A DNA stretch of 64,000 nt from Erwinia psidii (GCF_003846135.1 NZ_RHHM01000019.1:1-64000); one strand, 5' to 3'; positions 46,489-57,373 are shown, counted from the stretch's first letter. Made by a program: numbers and translations. The notes: a model not told the origin generated them from the sequence alone.

Positions 46489-48033
46489 TTAGCGGAATAC
46501 GTTAATCGCTTCAACCAGGCGCGTTGCCTGCCATGCCATCTGCCCGGACGCCTGCACACCTTCTTCCATTCGTGCCGCATTTTTATGCGTGATACTGTCC
46601 AGCTCTTCTACCGCAATGCTTATTTCACTAAGCGCGTTGCCCTGTTCAGCAGTGGCGGTACTGATGTGAGCAATCAATGTGGTCACATTTTGTATCTCGT
46701 TGACAATCTTTTCCATGGTTCTGCCCGCTTCATTGACCTGACTGCTGCCAGATTCCACTTTTGCAACGCTGGTTTCTATCAGCGCCTTAATTTCGCTTGC
46801 TGAGGCAGCACTGCGCTGAGCCAGACCACGAACTTCCCCCGCCACGACCGCAAAACCTTTGCCCTGCTCACCGGCTCTGGCCGCCTCCACGGCAGCGTTC
46901 AGTGCCAGAATATTGGTCTGAAATGCAATCGCGTCAATTACGCCGGTAATATTGGCTATTTTCTGCGAATTTTCAGTAATTTCAGCCATCATGCCGATCA
47001 TTTCCTGCATCATCTTACCACCCTGCATTGCCGCATTACTGGTACCGATCGCCAGGCTGTTCACCCGCTGTGCCGTGTCAGTATTACTCTGTACCGTGGC
47101 AGCCATTTCATTCATGGTTGCCGCCGTCTGCTGCACGTTGGCGGCGGCCTGTTCCGTGCGGCGACTGAGTTCGTTATTACCCTGCGCAATAGTATTACTG
47201 GCCTTCAGCACGCTGGCAGCCTGCCCGCTGACATCATCCACCAGCCAGCGGAACATCAGACCCAACTGTGCAACCGCACGCAGAGTGGTTCCCACTTCAT
47301 CCACTCTGTCTATCTGCTCAACGTTGTGGCTTTCTCCCGTCGCCACCCGCAGCGCCTGTTGACACATACGTTCCACCGGGCGAGAGATCTGCTGCTCAAG
47401 CAGCGCCGAGAAAAGGAGCAGCAACACCGCCAGCAAGGCAGTAAATATTCCTATGGTTTCACCACGCAGGCCAAGCGCCCAGACCGCGGCAATACTCAGC
47501 GGCAGTTGCGCCATCAGCACCGAACGGATACGCCAGCGTAGTGGCATCGTTTTGCCGATGGAGGCCCAGCGCATCAGGCCGGTACGTACCAGCACACCTT
47601 TGTGAAAACGCCAGCCTTTACGTTTGCCCTTATTAAATCCGCGATAAAGCGACTCCGCCTGCTGGATTTCCTGCGGCGAGGGTCGGGTACGCACTGACAT
47701 ATATCCCTGTATCGCCCCATGACGGATCACCGGAACAGCATTAGACCGCACCCAGTAATGATCGCCATTTTTCCGGCGGTTTTTCACCAGTCCGGTCCAG
47801 GGTTCGCCCTGTTTTAATGTTGACCACATATCGGCAAAGGCTTCCGCTGGCATATCCGGGTGACGCACGATGTTATGAGGCTGACCATTAAGTTCATCGT
47901 GGGTGAAGCCGCTGATGGCGGTAAAGGTATCGTTGGAGTAGGTGATGTGACTGTTAGTGTCGGTGATCGACATCAGCGTGGCATGCGGGTCAAACACGTA
48001 TTCCTGATGTGTGACGGGTAAATTCGTGCGCAT
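46489..48033 (-). CDS. aer: Aer-type PAS chemoreceptor (aerotaxis/redox)
   Basis: A 514-residue receptor. The N-terminal PAS domain (about 15-120) has the FAD-type pattern HITYSNDTFTAISGFTHDEL, NIVRHPDMP and WTGLVKNRRKNGDHYWVRSNAVPV as in E. coli Aer. One hydrophobic hairpin (about 175-215) anchors it without a periplasmic domain. A HAMP-like linker and the signalling domain follow, with [26 protein letters not shown]. There is no xWxxF tail, as in Aer. It senses redox through FAD and steers swimming to preferred electron-acceptor conditions. A sigma-28 promoter lies 64 bases upstream. Confidence 0.9.
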   Translation of the reverse strand: MRTNLPVTHQEYVFDPHATLMSITDTNSHITYSNDTFTAISGFTHDELNGQPHNIVRHPDMPAEAFADMWSTLKQGEPWTGLVKNRRKNGDHYWVRSNAVPVIRHGAIQGYMSVRTRPSPQEIQQAESLYRGFNKGKRKGWRFHKGVLVRTGLMRWASIGKTMPLRWRIRSVLMAQLPLSIAAVWALGLRGETIGIFTALLAVLLLLFSALLEQQISRPVERMCQQALRVATGESHNVEQIDRVDEVGTTLRAVAQLGLMFRWLVDDVSGQAASVLKASNTIAQGNNELSRRTEQAAANVQQTAATMNEMAATVQSNTDTAQRVNSLAIGTSNAAMQGGKMMQEMIGMMAEITENSQKIANITGVIDAIAFQTNILALNAAVEAARAGEQGKGFAVVAGEVRGLAQRSAASASEIKALIETSVAKVESGSSQVNEAGRTMEKIVNEIQNVTTLIAHISTATAEQGNALSEISIAVEELDSITHKNAARMEEGVQASGQMAWQATRLVEAINVFR

Positions 48034-48096
48034 TGCGAGGATCCTTGATGCAATTGTCGTAGCGGGATGACGAATAAATTATTCGTATTTCCACTA

Positions 48097-48123
48097 TTTT
48101 CGGCGCATAGGTGGCAATCTTTA
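48097..48123 (-). promoter_or_regulatory. Sigma-28 (FliA) promoter of the Aer-type gene
   Basis: Complement strand: TAAAGATT (48123-48116), 11 bases, GCCGAAAA (48104-48097). It differs from TAAAGTTT-N11-GCCGATAA at only two positions and lies 63 bases before the start codon. Confidence 0.8.
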
Positions 48124-48341
48124 GCAAAATTTCCTGATAATGCTCAAAAGGTCATCGCGCCGCCTCAAAGCGAAGCGCGCATTATTCACAGAGAGAAGGC
48201 GCAAAAAAAAATAACTATAAGCTAATTAATTCATTACGTTACAGATGAATTTCGGCGTATTTCGACGATATCGTTGGCGGGATAGCCGATCCCGGCTCTC
48301 ACCGGGATCGGAACATGGTCGCAGACCAATTTCTGGAAAAA

Positions 48342-49643
48342 TCAGGATACTGAAGAACGCCTGAGCTTCGCCTCATAAGCTTTCGACTGCTCGCTGTCAA
48401 ACTGGTTTTCCCACTTGGCGATAACCAACACCGCCAGCGCGTTACCAACGACATTCAGTGCGGTACGGGCCATATCCATGATGCGATCAACACCGGCAAT
48501 AAACGCCAGGCCTTCCAGCGGAATGCCAACGCTGCCCAGTGTCGCCAGTAGTACCACAAAGGAAACACCGGGTACGCCCGCAATCCCTTTTGAGGTGACC
48601 ATCAGCGTCAGTACCAGTACGATTTCCTGACCAATAGAAAGGTTAATACCGTACAGCTGAGCAATGAAAATCGCCGCAATGCTCTGATAAAGAGTGGAAC
48701 CGTCCAGATTAAATGAATAGCCGGTAGGCACCACAAAGCTGGTGATTGACTTTGGCGCACCGTAGGCTTCCATCTTCTCCATGATACGAGGCAGCACGGT
48801 TTCTGAACTGGAAGTGGAGTAAGAGAGGATCAGCTCATCTTTCAGAATACGCATCAAAGTGGTAATGCGCAGATTACAGATACGGGCGACGATACCCAGT
48901 ACCACAAAGGCAAAGAACAGAATGGCGGCATACACCAGGCACACCAGCTTAGCCAGCGGCCATAGCGAAGCAAAACCAAAATTGGCAATGGTCACCGCAA
49001 TCAGCGCAAACACGCCAACCGGCGCATAGCGCATAATCATATGCGTCACTTTGAACATGGTTTCCGAGGTGGAACGGAACACTTTCAGCAGGGGTTCACG
49101 ATGTTCAGACGGCAGTGAAGAGAGTCCAAGGCCGAACAGTACTGAGAAGAAGATAATCGGTAGCATGTCGCCTTTTGCCAGCGCCGCAAAAATGTTCTGC
49201 GGGATCAGGGACAAAATGGTGGCGACCAGACTGTGTGCGCCACTCTCCACCTGGGCGGTGGTGGCTTCATATTTAGAGATGTCCACCGTTGCCAGCGTTG
49301 ACATATCAATGCCATGACCCGGTTGAAACACATTTGCAAGTGTAATACCGATCACGATGGCAATAGTGGTGATCACTTCAAAATAGATGATGGTTTTCAG
49401 GCCAATACGTCCGAGCTTCTTTGCATCACCCACCCCGGCAATGCCGACGACCAAGGTGGAGATGACGATAGGCACGACGATCATCTTAATCAGATGGATA
49501 AAGATATCCCCAGCTGGACTCAGAATGTTAGTGATTAACCATTCACGTTCAGAGGCTTGGTTATGCAGTATTGCTCCAACGATAATCCCCAGTACCAATG
49601 CCGCCAATATTTGCCAGGCAAGGCTAAATCTTACAGCTCTCAT
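48342..49643 (-). CDS. gltP: Proton/glutamate-aspartate symporter
   Basis: A 433-residue DAACS-family carrier from MRAVRFSLAWQILAALVLG at 49643 (AAAGGA upstream); an in-frame start at 49679 is less likely. It is very close to E. coli GltP: SPAGDIFIHLIKMIVVPIV, AGVGDAKKLGRIG, the serine-rich loop YSTSSSETVLPRI, SFVVPTGYSFNLDGSTLYQ and the NVVGNALAVLVIAKWE end. It imports glutamate and aspartate with protons. It is divergent from acs, keeping the gltP-acs neighbourhood of E. coli without the nrf genes between. Confidence 0.95.
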   Translation of the reverse strand: MRAVRFSLAWQILAALVLGIIVGAILHNQASEREWLITNILSPAGDIFIHLIKMIVVPIVISTLVVGIAGVGDAKKLGRIGLKTIIYFEVITTIAIVIGITLANVFQPGHGIDMSTLATVDISKYEATTAQVESGAHSLVATILSLIPQNIFAALAKGDMLPIIFFSVLFGLGLSSLPSEHREPLLKVFRSTSETMFKVTHMIMRYAPVGVFALIAVTIANFGFASLWPLAKLVCLVYAAILFFAFVVLGIVARICNLRITTLMRILKDELILSYSTSSSETVLPRIMEKMEAYGAPKSITSFVVPTGYSFNLDGSTLYQSIAAIFIAQLYGINLSIGQEIVLVLTLMVTSKGIAGVPGVSFVVLLATLGSVGIPLEGLAFIAGVDRIMDMARTALNVVGNALAVLVIAKWENQFDSEQSKAYEAKLRRSSVS

Positions 49644-50158
49644 AATATTGTTTTCCTTTAAAACCCGTTCTCCGCACATAACATGCAGAATGAATTACTC
49701 CAGGGGAGGACAGGCCGAAATCGGCTAATTCGCGGATAATTGATGGTTAATGACTGATTTTCCGGTTTCTGTATCTACCATTTTAACGGGTATAAATGCA
49801 ACCCTGTATAATATATAGCTACCGGAGTCTTGACTGACAGGATAAAACTCCAGATTGTTCGGCACCGAATAAATCATTGTTATAATTGGCAATATTCTAG
49901 TCTCATTTCGCATAGCTATGCAATATATGCATCATCATCATATCCATAATCTAATTCAATTGATTAAGTTTCAACCAGATTAATTTCTCAGCACGGCTAT
50001 TGGTGGCAGCCGCAGGGCAAAGGTTTCGCCCGACAGGATAATGTTCAGTCCTTGCGTGGTATGGCGTGATCCGTGACGCAAAAAGCAAACAAAGCATACC
50101 GGCTCGCTTCACTTAACCTTCATTTGACATATCATTAACAACTTCAAGGAGATCAGCT
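49644..50158. promoter_or_regulatory. Divergent control region of gltP and acs
   Basis: About 515 bases between divergent starts, AT-rich on the gltP side. AAGGAG precedes the acs ATG by about eight bases. CRP and other sites are expected by analogy with E. coli acs, but I cannot point to a convincing one. Confidence 0.4.
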
Positions 50159-52114
50159 ATGAGCCAATTACACCGTCATCCCGTTCCCACCAGCATTGCG
50201 GAAAATGCCCTGATCAATGCCCAACAGTACTCATTGATGTATCAGCAGTCCGTACAGGATCCCGATGCGTTTTGGGGCGAACAGGGGAAAATACTCGACT
50301 GGATTAAGCCCTACACCACGGTGAAAAATACCTCTTTCGCACCGGGCAATGTCAATATCCGCTGGTTTGAGGACGGTACGCTGAATCTGGCTGCTAACTG
50401 CCTTGACCGGCATCTGCACACCCGTGGGGAGCACCCGGCCCTCATCTGGGAAGGGGATGACGCCCGTGAAAGTAAGGTACTGACCTTTCGTGAGCTGCAC
50501 CGCGAAGTGTGCCGCTTTGCCAACGCCCTGCTATCGCTTGGCGTGAAAAAAGGCGACGTAGTGGCTATCTATATGCCTATGGTGCCGGAAGCTGCCGTTG
50601 CCATGCTGGCCTGCGCCCGCATCGGAGCCATTCACTCCGTTATTTTTGGCGGCTTTTCACCTGAGGCGATCGCAGGCCGGATTATTGACTCAAACGCCAG
50701 GCTGGTGGTCACCGCGGATCAGGGCGTGCGTGCAGGTCGGACAATTCCGCTGAAGAAAAATGTGGATGACGCGCTGGCTAACCCGGCAGTCACCACCATC
50801 ACTAATGTGGTGGTATTCCGCCGTACCGGCAATGAAACCGGTTGGCAGAATGGTCGGGATATCTGGTGGCATGAGCTGATGAACAGCGCCAGCACACATC
50901 ATCAGCCGGAGGAGATGCATGCTGAAGATCCGCTGTTTATTCTCTACACTTCCGGCTCCACGGGAAAACCGAAAGGTGTATTGCATACCACCGGCGGCTA
51001 TCTGGTTTATGCTGCCACCACCTTCAAATATGTCTTTGATTACCACCCTGGTGATGTCTACTGGTGCACGGCTGACGTCGGCTGGATCACCGGCCACAGC
51101 TATCTGCTTTACGGACCGCTGGCCTGCGGTGCCACCACCCTGATGTTTGAAGGTGTGCCCAACTGGCCCACACCAAGCCGCATGGCAGAAGTGGTAGACA
51201 AACATCAGGTCAGCGTGCTCTACACCGCTCCGACGGCCATTCGTGCACTGATGGCCGAAGGCGACAAGGCGATCGCCGGGACAGACCGCTCCAGCCTTCG
51301 TATTATGGGCTCCGTTGGCGAACCCATTAATCCTGAAGCCTGGGAGTGGTACTACCAAAAAATCGGCAACGGTCGCTGCCCAATTGTTGACACCTGGTGG
51401 CAGACGGAAACCGGCGGTTTTATGATAACCCCGCTACCCGGCGCAACCGAACTGAAAGCCGGGTCCGCTACCAAACCGTTCTTTGGCGTACAGCCAGCGC
51501 TGGTGGATAATGAAGGCAATCCGCAGGATGGCGCCAGTGAGGGCAATCTGGTGATTGTTGATTCCTGGCCAGGCCAGGCGCGCACGCTGTTTGGCGATCA
51601 TGAGCGCTTTGAACAAACCTATTTTTCAACCTTCAGCAACATGTATTTCAGTGGTGATGGAGCACGCCGTGACGAAGAGGGATATTACTGGATCACCGGT
51701 CGTGTTGATGATGTATTAAATGTCTCCGGCCACCGCCTGGGAACAGCGGAAATTGAGTCGGCGCTGGTTTCGCACAGCAAAATTGCCGAAGCGGCGGTGG
51801 TAGGCATACCTCACAACATTAAAGGTCAGGCAATTTACGCTTACATCACCCTGAACAGCGGAGAAGAACCCTCCCCGGAGCTGTACAGCGAAGTCCGTAA
51901 CTGGGTGCGAAAAGAGATTGGCGCCATTGCCACCCCGGATGTCCTGCACTGGACCGATGCCCTGCCCAAAACCCGCTCAGGGAAAATTATGCGCCGCATT
52001 CTGCGCAAGATCGCTGCAGGGGATATCAGCAATCTGGGCGACATTTCGACACTTGCTGACCCTGCCGTGGTGGAAAAGCTACTTGAAGAGAAACAGAGCG
52101 TTAAAATGCCCTGA
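50159..52114 (+). CDS. acs: Acetyl-CoA synthetase
   Basis: A 651-residue AMP-forming ligase converting acetate, ATP and CoA to acetyl-CoA. The P-loop-like motif [15 protein letters not shown], the acetate-pocket WWQTETGG, the hinge [15 protein letters not shown] and the C-terminal acetylation-site motif [11 protein letters not shown] are all present; length matches E. coli Acs (652). The Lys in SGKIM would be the site controlled by acetylation. In E. coli acs heads an operon with yjcH and the acetate permease actP; here a terminator and yfaZ follow instead. Confidence 0.97.
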   Translation: MSQLHRHPVPTSIAENALINAQQYSLMYQQSVQDPDAFWGEQGKILDWIKPYTTVKNTSFAPGNVNIRWFEDGTLNLAANCLDRHLHTRGEHPALIWEGDDARESKVLTFRELHREVCRFANALLSLGVKKGDVVAIYMPMVPEAAVAMLACARIGAIHSVIFGGFSPEAIAGRIIDSNARLVVTADQGVRAGRTIPLKKNVDDALANPAVTTITNVVVFRRTGNETGWQNGRDIWWHELMNSASTHHQPEEMHAEDPLFILYTSGSTGKPKGVLHTTGGYLVYAATTFKYVFDYHPGDVYWCTADVGWITGHSYLLYGPLACGATTLMFEGVPNWPTPSRMAEVVDKHQVSVLYTAPTAIRALMAEGDKAIAGTDRSSLRIMGSVGEPINPEAWEWYYQKIGNGRCPIVDTWWQTETGGFMITPLPGATELKAGSATKPFFGVQPALVDNEGNPQDGASEGNLVIVDSWPGQARTLFGDHERFEQTYFSTFSNMYFSGDGARRDEEGYYWITGRVDDVLNVSGHRLGTAEIESALVSHSKIAEAAVVGIPHNIKGQAIYAYITLNSGEEPSPELYSEVRNWVRKEIGAIATPDVLHWTDALPKTRSGKIMRRILRKIAAGDISNLGDISTLADPAVVEKLLEEKQSVKMP

Positions 52115-52151
52115 ATGCGTGGGATGAAAGCCACAGCAAGTAAGAAAAGAG

Positions 52152-52180
52152 AAAGGGCGGGGTAATAAATTCCGCCCTTT
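52152..52180. terminator. Bidirectional terminator between acs and yfaZ
   Basis: AAAGGGCGG and CCGCCCTTT, nine pairs, with an 11-base loop, lying between two convergent stops (52114 and 52189). A and T flanks allow use in both directions. Confidence 0.75.
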
Positions 52181-52188
52181 CCATTGCA

Positions 52189-52734
52189 TCAAAAATGCAA
52201 CGATGCGCCGACATACGGGCCATCGGCAATCACGTTATCCCGGTGTCCGTCTTTGCCATTTAGCGCCATATACTGATAGCCAACATGTACATCAACCAGT
52301 GATACTGGCTGGAAACTGACGCCCGCCGACGCTTCCTGGTAGTTATCAATATGGCTGGAGAAGGCATCCGGCGAATAATAGTACTGGCCGTAAATATTGA
52401 ACATATTGGTCACCGGTACGCTGACGCCCAGCCCTACGGCGATGGCATAGCCATCTTTGCTGTTACGTGGATTGCTGGAGATCGCTTTTACACCCGGCGT
52501 CAGGAACACATCACCCAGCGCCACGTTGTAGCCCAGCCCTACGCTGCCCATGCTGCCGTCGTGGTCGCTGCGTAACCAGTTACCGGTCAGGGCGAAGCCT
52601 GGTGACGTGGTACCTAATCCGGCATGTAAATTGGTGTACTCACGCCCCACATCCACACCGCCTTCAATCGCCTGCGCCGAACCTGCCAGCGCCAGCAGCG
52701 CCAGGGCGCCTGTGGTCATTGCCACTGCTTTCAT
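52189..52734 (-). CDS. yfaZ: YfaZ-family outer membrane protein
   Basis: A 181-residue protein with a signal peptide (MTTGALALLALAGSAQA) and alternating beta strands ending in aromatic SLHF, as in small outer membrane barrels. The blocks VGREYTNLHAGLGTTSPGFALTGNWLRS-like and VDVHVGYQYMALNGKDG are those of the YfaZ family. AGGAGAAC precedes the start. Function is unknown; porin-like properties are presumed. Confidence 0.88.
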   Translation of the reverse strand: MKAVAMTTGALALLALAGSAQAIEGGVDVGREYTNLHAGLGTTSPGFALTGNWLRSDHDGSMGSVGLGYNVALGDVFLTPGVKAISSNPRNSKDGYAIAVGLGVSVPVTNMFNIYGQYYYSPDAFSSHIDNYQEASAGVSFQPVSLVDVHVGYQYMALNGKDGHRDNVIADGPYVGASLHF

Positions 52735-53054
52735 TTTGTTCTCCTGATCAATGTACTCACGCCTGTATACCGGCGTTATAGCCGAGAATAAATCATCATC
52801 AGGCGGAATAACATGAGGGCAAGTCTGATTTGACTAACATTGAAATACAGCAGGTAACATAATGTGCCTCAGCGGCCACTCACAGGCAACGCCAGATACA
52901 AGACAGCGCGCCGGTTGAATGGCAATAAAGAAAACGGTATAAAACGCAACCTGAACCGGCCACATCAATTGACAGGTTTGAGTGACCGCCCTGGTCTGCA
53001 AGCGCTTTACCACGCTGCTCTGCGGCAACAGACAGTTCAGGAATTATTACCAAT
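52735..53054. other. Intergenic stretch without a recognisable gene
   Basis: About 320 bases between the yfaZ start and the stop of the lyase-like gene; no supported feature. Confidence 0.4.
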
Positions 53055-53975
53055 TCAGGTCGGTTGGCTATATCGCCTGTGGGTCTCATGAACATTATCA
53101 AATAATAAAGATGTGCTTTTTATTCCGTCCTGAGTTTTTTGTGCAGGAATATAGATACCAAATTTGCTGTAATGATTTTTTGAGTTGTGCGCGCCAAATG
53201 AGACATCCGAATAAAAGAGTATTTTTCCATTAATTGCCACCTGAATAAGGGGGTTATTTCTGTTCCAGATCACCCTTATTTTAAAGGTATACCATGCCTG
53301 AGGGCAGTCGAGAACGGCTATTTTTTTCTTTAATACCCGGCCATTTTCAGAGTTAACAGAAATGAATATTTCATTTTCATTTCTTACATTAAGGGATATA
53401 GCCGGGCGGCCTCCCCCACTGGTTTTCATATTACCACCTGTTTCTTTCAATTGAAAAAAAATAGCACTATATGCAGCATATCCCAGTCGCATCTGAAAAC
53501 CATATATGGAATCAGTCTGCATATTAAATGGATTTTTGTGCGCAAGCTCGACTCTGAAATTTTCTTTTTCCTTGGGAAGGTTAAAACGCAACACCTCAGT
53601 ATCATCTTTACCTACCCAGCTTCCCCTCTCGAAAAGAATAGATCTATTATCAATGGCTTTTGACATTTCATTAAGTCCCGAAGGGCCTAATTGCTCATAC
53701 CCCTTTGTATTAATACTGATATTATATTTTTTTAATGATTTTATTCCATTCGAAAAAGATGTTTTTATATGTTCCAGTTTTTTACCCCGTCGATGAACAA
53801 TGGGATCGGTTGATGTCTCATTTTGATTGACAGTCAAACACTCGCCAGGGACATTATATACCTCTCGGATATTTCTTACAAAAGGCTGCTGGAGTAAAGG
53901 TCCTTCAGTGGTGGCCACATTCGGATTATTTGTTTGCAAAACAGAGTTGAAATTACTGAGTGTTACTGCTGGCAT
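53055..53975 (-). CDS. Heparin-lyase-like (PL20/PF14099-type) protein without signal peptide
   Basis: A 306-residue protein from the ATG at 53975 (AAGGA seven bases upstream). The C-terminal two thirds look like the concanavalin-type jelly roll of heparin lyase I/polysaccharide lyase family 20: GFQMRLGYAAYSAIFFQLKETGG, PAISLNVRNENEIFISVNSENG, WYTFKIRVIWNRNNPLIQVAING and YSKFGIYIPAQ. Such enzymes cut uronic-acid polysaccharides. The first 90 residues are an extra, polar, Asn/Thr/Ser-rich segment with no Sec signal, which leaves export unexplained. The gene is AT-rich compared with yfaZ and yjcE on both sides and interrupts the E. coli-like gene order, so it is probably acquired. No hrp box was found in the 180 bases upstream. 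Confidence 0.6.
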   Translation of the reverse strand: MPAVTLSNFNSVLQTNNPNVATTEGPLLQQPFVRNIREVYNVPGECLTVNQNETSTDPIVHRRGKKLEHIKTSFSNGIKSLKKYNISINTKGYEQLGPSGLNEMSKAIDNRSILFERGSWVGKDDTEVLRFNLPKEKENFRVELAHKNPFNMQTDSIYGFQMRLGYAAYSAIFFQLKETGGNMKTSGGGRPAISLNVRNENEIFISVNSENGRVLKKKIAVLDCPQAWYTFKIRVIWNRNNPLIQVAINGKILFYSDVSFGAHNSKNHYSKFGIYIPAQKTQDGIKSTSLLFDNVHETHRRYSQPT

Positions 53976-54156
53976 AATCGTTCCTTGATAGAAAATATCA
54001 CAAAGTATTAATACATCAATGTTGAATAAATGTTAGCAGAAAGCCAACCTTTCCCGGACAGATAATAAGAGCACGGCAAAATAAAATCCGACCGACTGGC
54101 TTTCAGAATATCCGGTTTGCTCCTGCCTGCATACCACAAAAGCAAACTGGTTTATA

Positions 54157-55806
54157 TTATGCTTCTTTTTCACTGAGCAACGTTTCCAGCAGATCAAGCT
54201 CGTGCTGGATTTTTCGCATGGTTTCATTGCTGATTTTCTGCGTCGCGCGCAGATGGTAAAGCTCACCACGCTCTGCCCGCAACGCCGTCAGCCGGAAACG
54301 GCGTTCCAGATTCTCGGCATACAGCGCCTGCTCCAGATCGTCCTTGCCATCCACCCGCCGACGCAGATTGCCAATCACCCGTGAGCCGATCTCTTTCAAC
54401 AGTTCGGGATCGATATTCTCTTCGGTATCAACCCTCAATCGTTCTTCCATTTTATGCAGACTTTCAATGGCGGTGCCCGCCATTACCGCACGGGCCATCT
54501 GCATTTCGTGTCGATGGGCGGTCTTATCCATCCCTTCCACCCCGCGCAGCAGCAGCGGTAACATCACCACACCTACCAGCAGGGAAAACAGGATCACCCC
54601 CGTTGCCAGAAAGACCAGTTCATAACGCGCCGGAAACCCCTCACCATTGGGAAGAAACAGTGGAACAGACAGAACGCCCGCCAGCGTAATCGCACCGCGT
54701 ACCCCGGCAAAAGAAGCAATCAGCAACTCGCGCAGTGAATAATGAGTGAACTCCATCGGATGTCTTTTCAGCAACCGCTTGCTGATCAAACGCATTGTCC
54801 ACAGCCAGATAAAACGGACGACCATCAGTGCGAGGTACACCATCACCACGGATACCACCAGCATCCAGAAATCGACATTCGGATCGGCATTTGCTTCAGT
54901 GACAGAAATCTGCAAAATGTCCGGCAGTTGCAGCCCCAGCATCAGGAATACCATCCCGTTAAAGACAAACTCCAGCATCTGCCAGACGCTGTTGGCACGC
55001 AGACGCATTGCCAGTGGGGCCTGGCGAATAATCCCGGATCGGGTAATGGTCATCCCCGCCGCCACCGATGCCAGAATCCCGGAAAAACCAATATGTTCCG
55101 CAATCAGGTAGGAAGCAAACGGCAGCAGTAGTAGCAGTACCGTCTGCGTGGCAGGATCGTCACCGCTCCAGCGGCTGAACAGACGCAGGGAACGACCATA
55201 TAACCAGCAGATAGCGATCCCGGCCAACAAACCGCCGAGCGCCACCTTAACGAACTCCAGCGATGCACCGGAAACGGTAAACACCATCGTCCCCATCGCC
55301 ACTGCCACGGCAAATTTCAGTGAGACCAGACCGGATGCATCGTTCATCAGCGCCTCGCCCTGCAAAATCGCCATGATTTTCTTGGGGATGCGTCCTTCGC
55401 CAACGATACCGGATAGCGCCACGGCATCCGTTGGCGACAGCACTGCCGCCAGGGCAAATGCAGGCAGCAGCGGGATACCCGGCACCAACCAGTAGATCAG
55501 GTAGCCGATCCCCACTACGGTGATCAGCACCAGCACCAGCGCCAGACCAATGATTTCCCGGCCATGATGCAAAAACTCACTGGTTGGCGTTTTCCAGCCG
55601 TCAGCGAATAACAGCGGTGGAATAAACAACACCAAAAACAGCTCCGGGTCAAAATCCACATGCAGCCCAAAGGTGGGCCAGGCAAGTAACGCGCCTAACA
55701 CAATCTGCACTAATGGCAGTGGAATTTGAAAAGGGATGATGCGGACGGCAACCCCAGACAGCGAGACCATTAGCGTAAGTATCAGAATAGTAAAAAATAT
55801 TTCCAT
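54157..55806 (-). CDS. yjcE: Na+/H+ antiporter of the CPA1 family, YjcE-type
   Basis: A 549-residue protein from MEIFFTILILTLMVSLSG at 55806, matching E. coli YjcE at the N-terminus; an ATG at 55842 would add 12 unlikely residues. It has 12 membrane helices, with LAAVLSPTDAVALSGIVGEGRIPKK and GEALMNDASGLVSLKFA (the ND cation-binding motif in helix 5-6) and FAGVRGAITLAGVLS, followed by a charged cytoplasmic coiled tail (about 400-549). It exchanges protons for sodium or potassium. Same position relative to ghxP as in E. coli. Confidence 0.93.
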   Translation of the reverse strand: MEIFFTILILTLMVSLSGVAVRIIPFQIPLPLVQIVLGALLAWPTFGLHVDFDPELFLVLFIPPLLFADGWKTPTSEFLHHGREIIGLALVLVLITVVGIGYLIYWLVPGIPLLPAFALAAVLSPTDAVALSGIVGEGRIPKKIMAILQGEALMNDASGLVSLKFAVAVAMGTMVFTVSGASLEFVKVALGGLLAGIAICWLYGRSLRLFSRWSGDDPATQTVLLLLLPFASYLIAEHIGFSGILASVAAGMTITRSGIIRQAPLAMRLRANSVWQMLEFVFNGMVFLMLGLQLPDILQISVTEANADPNVDFWMLVVSVVMVYLALMVVRFIWLWTMRLISKRLLKRHPMEFTHYSLRELLIASFAGVRGAITLAGVLSVPLFLPNGEGFPARYELVFLATGVILFSLLVGVVMLPLLLRGVEGMDKTAHRHEMQMARAVMAGTAIESLHKMEERLRVDTEENIDPELLKEIGSRVIGNLRRRVDGKDDLEQALYAENLERRFRLTALRAERGELYHLRATQKISNETMRKIQHELDLLETLLSEKEA

Positions 55807-55950
55807 GTTATCCTTAAAAAAACTCGTCCAGGTATTTGCCACAAACCTACCCTGCTGAGGGGTGGTGCAGGTGAACAGTAAAACAAAAATATAAACCGTT
55901 TAAAAACAGGATATGTGCGATCGCGGAGAAAAAAGAAAGGAAATGCAAAT

Positions 55951-55974
55951 AAAAGAGGCCGGATGAACGGCCTC
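55951..55974 (-). terminator. Rho-independent terminator of ghxP
   Basis: Complement strand: GAGGCCG, six-base loop, CGGCCTC, then TTTTATTT. It begins 12 bases after the ghxP stop. Confidence 0.8.
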
Positions 55975-55985
55975 AAGGACCAGCG

Positions 55986-57335
55986 TTAAATCGCCCAACC
56001 ACCGGCATAGAAAGCCACCAGCGCCACGGCGATCGCCACGGTGCCAACATTCAGTTTGCGCCACTCTCCGGCACAAAGACGACCAATAACCAGTGCAGCA
56101 AAACCCAGCATAATGCCGGTGACAATGTTACAGGTCAGCACGATGAACACCGCAGCCAGCAGGCCTGACATGGCATCAACAAAATCACTGAAATCGATTT
56201 TTGACACATTACTTAGCATCAGCAGGCCCACGTACATCAGGGCAGGTGCGGTAGCATAGCCCGGCACCAGATACGCCAGTGGCGAAAGGAACAGGATAAG
56301 CAGAAACATAATGCCCACCACCATAGCGGTAAGACCGGTTTTGCCGCCAGCGGCGGTTCCTGCGGCAGATTCAATGTAGACCGCTGCCGGAGCGCCACCC
56401 ACCAGACCGGAAAACACGCTGCTCAGTGAGTCCGTGGTAAGTGCCCTGCCACCGTTAATAATCTGCCCCTCTTTATCCAGCAGATTCGCCTGCCCAGCCA
56501 CCGCACGAATGGTTCCGGTAGCATCAAACACGGCGGTCATTACCAGCGCCAGTACACTGGGCAGTACGGCAGGTTTTAGCGCCGCGAGAATATCCAGACT
56601 GAACACCAGCGAATGTCCCTGCGCATCAGACAAGGAAGGCATGGCAAACAGCCCCTGATATTTCACCGCTGGATCAAAAATCAATCCGGCGATGGAAATG
56701 GCAATTATCGTCAGCAAAATCCCACCGGGCACACGCCGCTTTTCCAGACCGAAAATCACCGCAAGACCAATCAGAGACATTATTACCGGAAAGGAGGCAA
56801 AATTGCCCAGTGCAACAGGCAATCCTGGAGCAGGATTTTTTACCACCAGCCCCACGCCATCCGCCGCAATCAGCAGCAGAAACAGACCGATCCCCACCCC
56901 CGTTCCATGCGCCACACCCATCGGCAGATTACGCAAAATCCAGGCGCGAATGCCGGTTGCTGAAATTAACGTGAACAGCACTCCCATTAAAAATACCGCA
57001 CCCAACGCCACCGGCACGCTGATATGCTGGCCCAGCACCAGACTGAACGCCGTAAACGCGGTGAGGGAGATAGCACAACCAATCGCCATCGGCAGATTAG
57101 CCCACAGCCCGATGATTAATGAACCAAAACCCGCTACCAGACAGGTGGAGACAAATACGGCCGTCGGTGGAAAGCCCGCCTTACCCAGCATTGAGGGCAC
57201 GACAATTACTGAATAGACCATTGCAAGAAAGGTGGTGAGGCCAGCTATCACTTCCTGGCGAACAGAACTGCCGCGTGCAGAAATTTTAAACCAGGTATCC
57301 AGCGAGCCGCGGGCCTGATAAGAAGGAGTTGCCAT
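55986..57335 (-). CDS. ghxP: Guanine/hypoxanthine permease
   Basis: A 449-residue AzgA-type nucleobase/cation symporter. Recognisable parts are the N-terminal [67 protein letters not shown] and [26 protein letters not shown]. Length and blocks agree with E. coli GhxP (YjcD). It imports guanine and hypoxanthine. A half-conserved PurR-like site lies 40 bases upstream. Confidence 0.92.
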   Translation of the reverse strand: MATPSYQARGSLDTWFKISARGSSVRQEVIAGLTTFLAMVYSVIVVPSMLGKAGFPPTAVFVSTCLVAGFGSLIIGLWANLPMAIGCAISLTAFTAFSLVLGQHISVPVALGAVFLMGVLFTLISATGIRAWILRNLPMGVAHGTGVGIGLFLLLIAADGVGLVVKNPAPGLPVALGNFASFPVIMSLIGLAVIFGLEKRRVPGGILLTIIAISIAGLIFDPAVKYQGLFAMPSLSDAQGHSLVFSLDILAALKPAVLPSVLALVMTAVFDATGTIRAVAGQANLLDKEGQIINGGRALTTDSLSSVFSGLVGGAPAAVYIESAAGTAAGGKTGLTAMVVGIMFLLILFLSPLAYLVPGYATAPALMYVGLLMLSNVSKIDFSDFVDAMSGLLAAVFIVLTCNIVTGIMLGFAALVIGRLCAGEWRKLNVGTVAIAVALVAFYAGGWAI

Positions 57336-57373
57336 GTGAGAAAATCCCCTGAGATTTCTTATGATTTATGGAA

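Noticed and set aside
53976..54156. hrp box upstream of the heparin-lyase-like gene
   Set aside because: No GGAACY/CCACNNA pair with 15-16 base spacing on the relevant strand.
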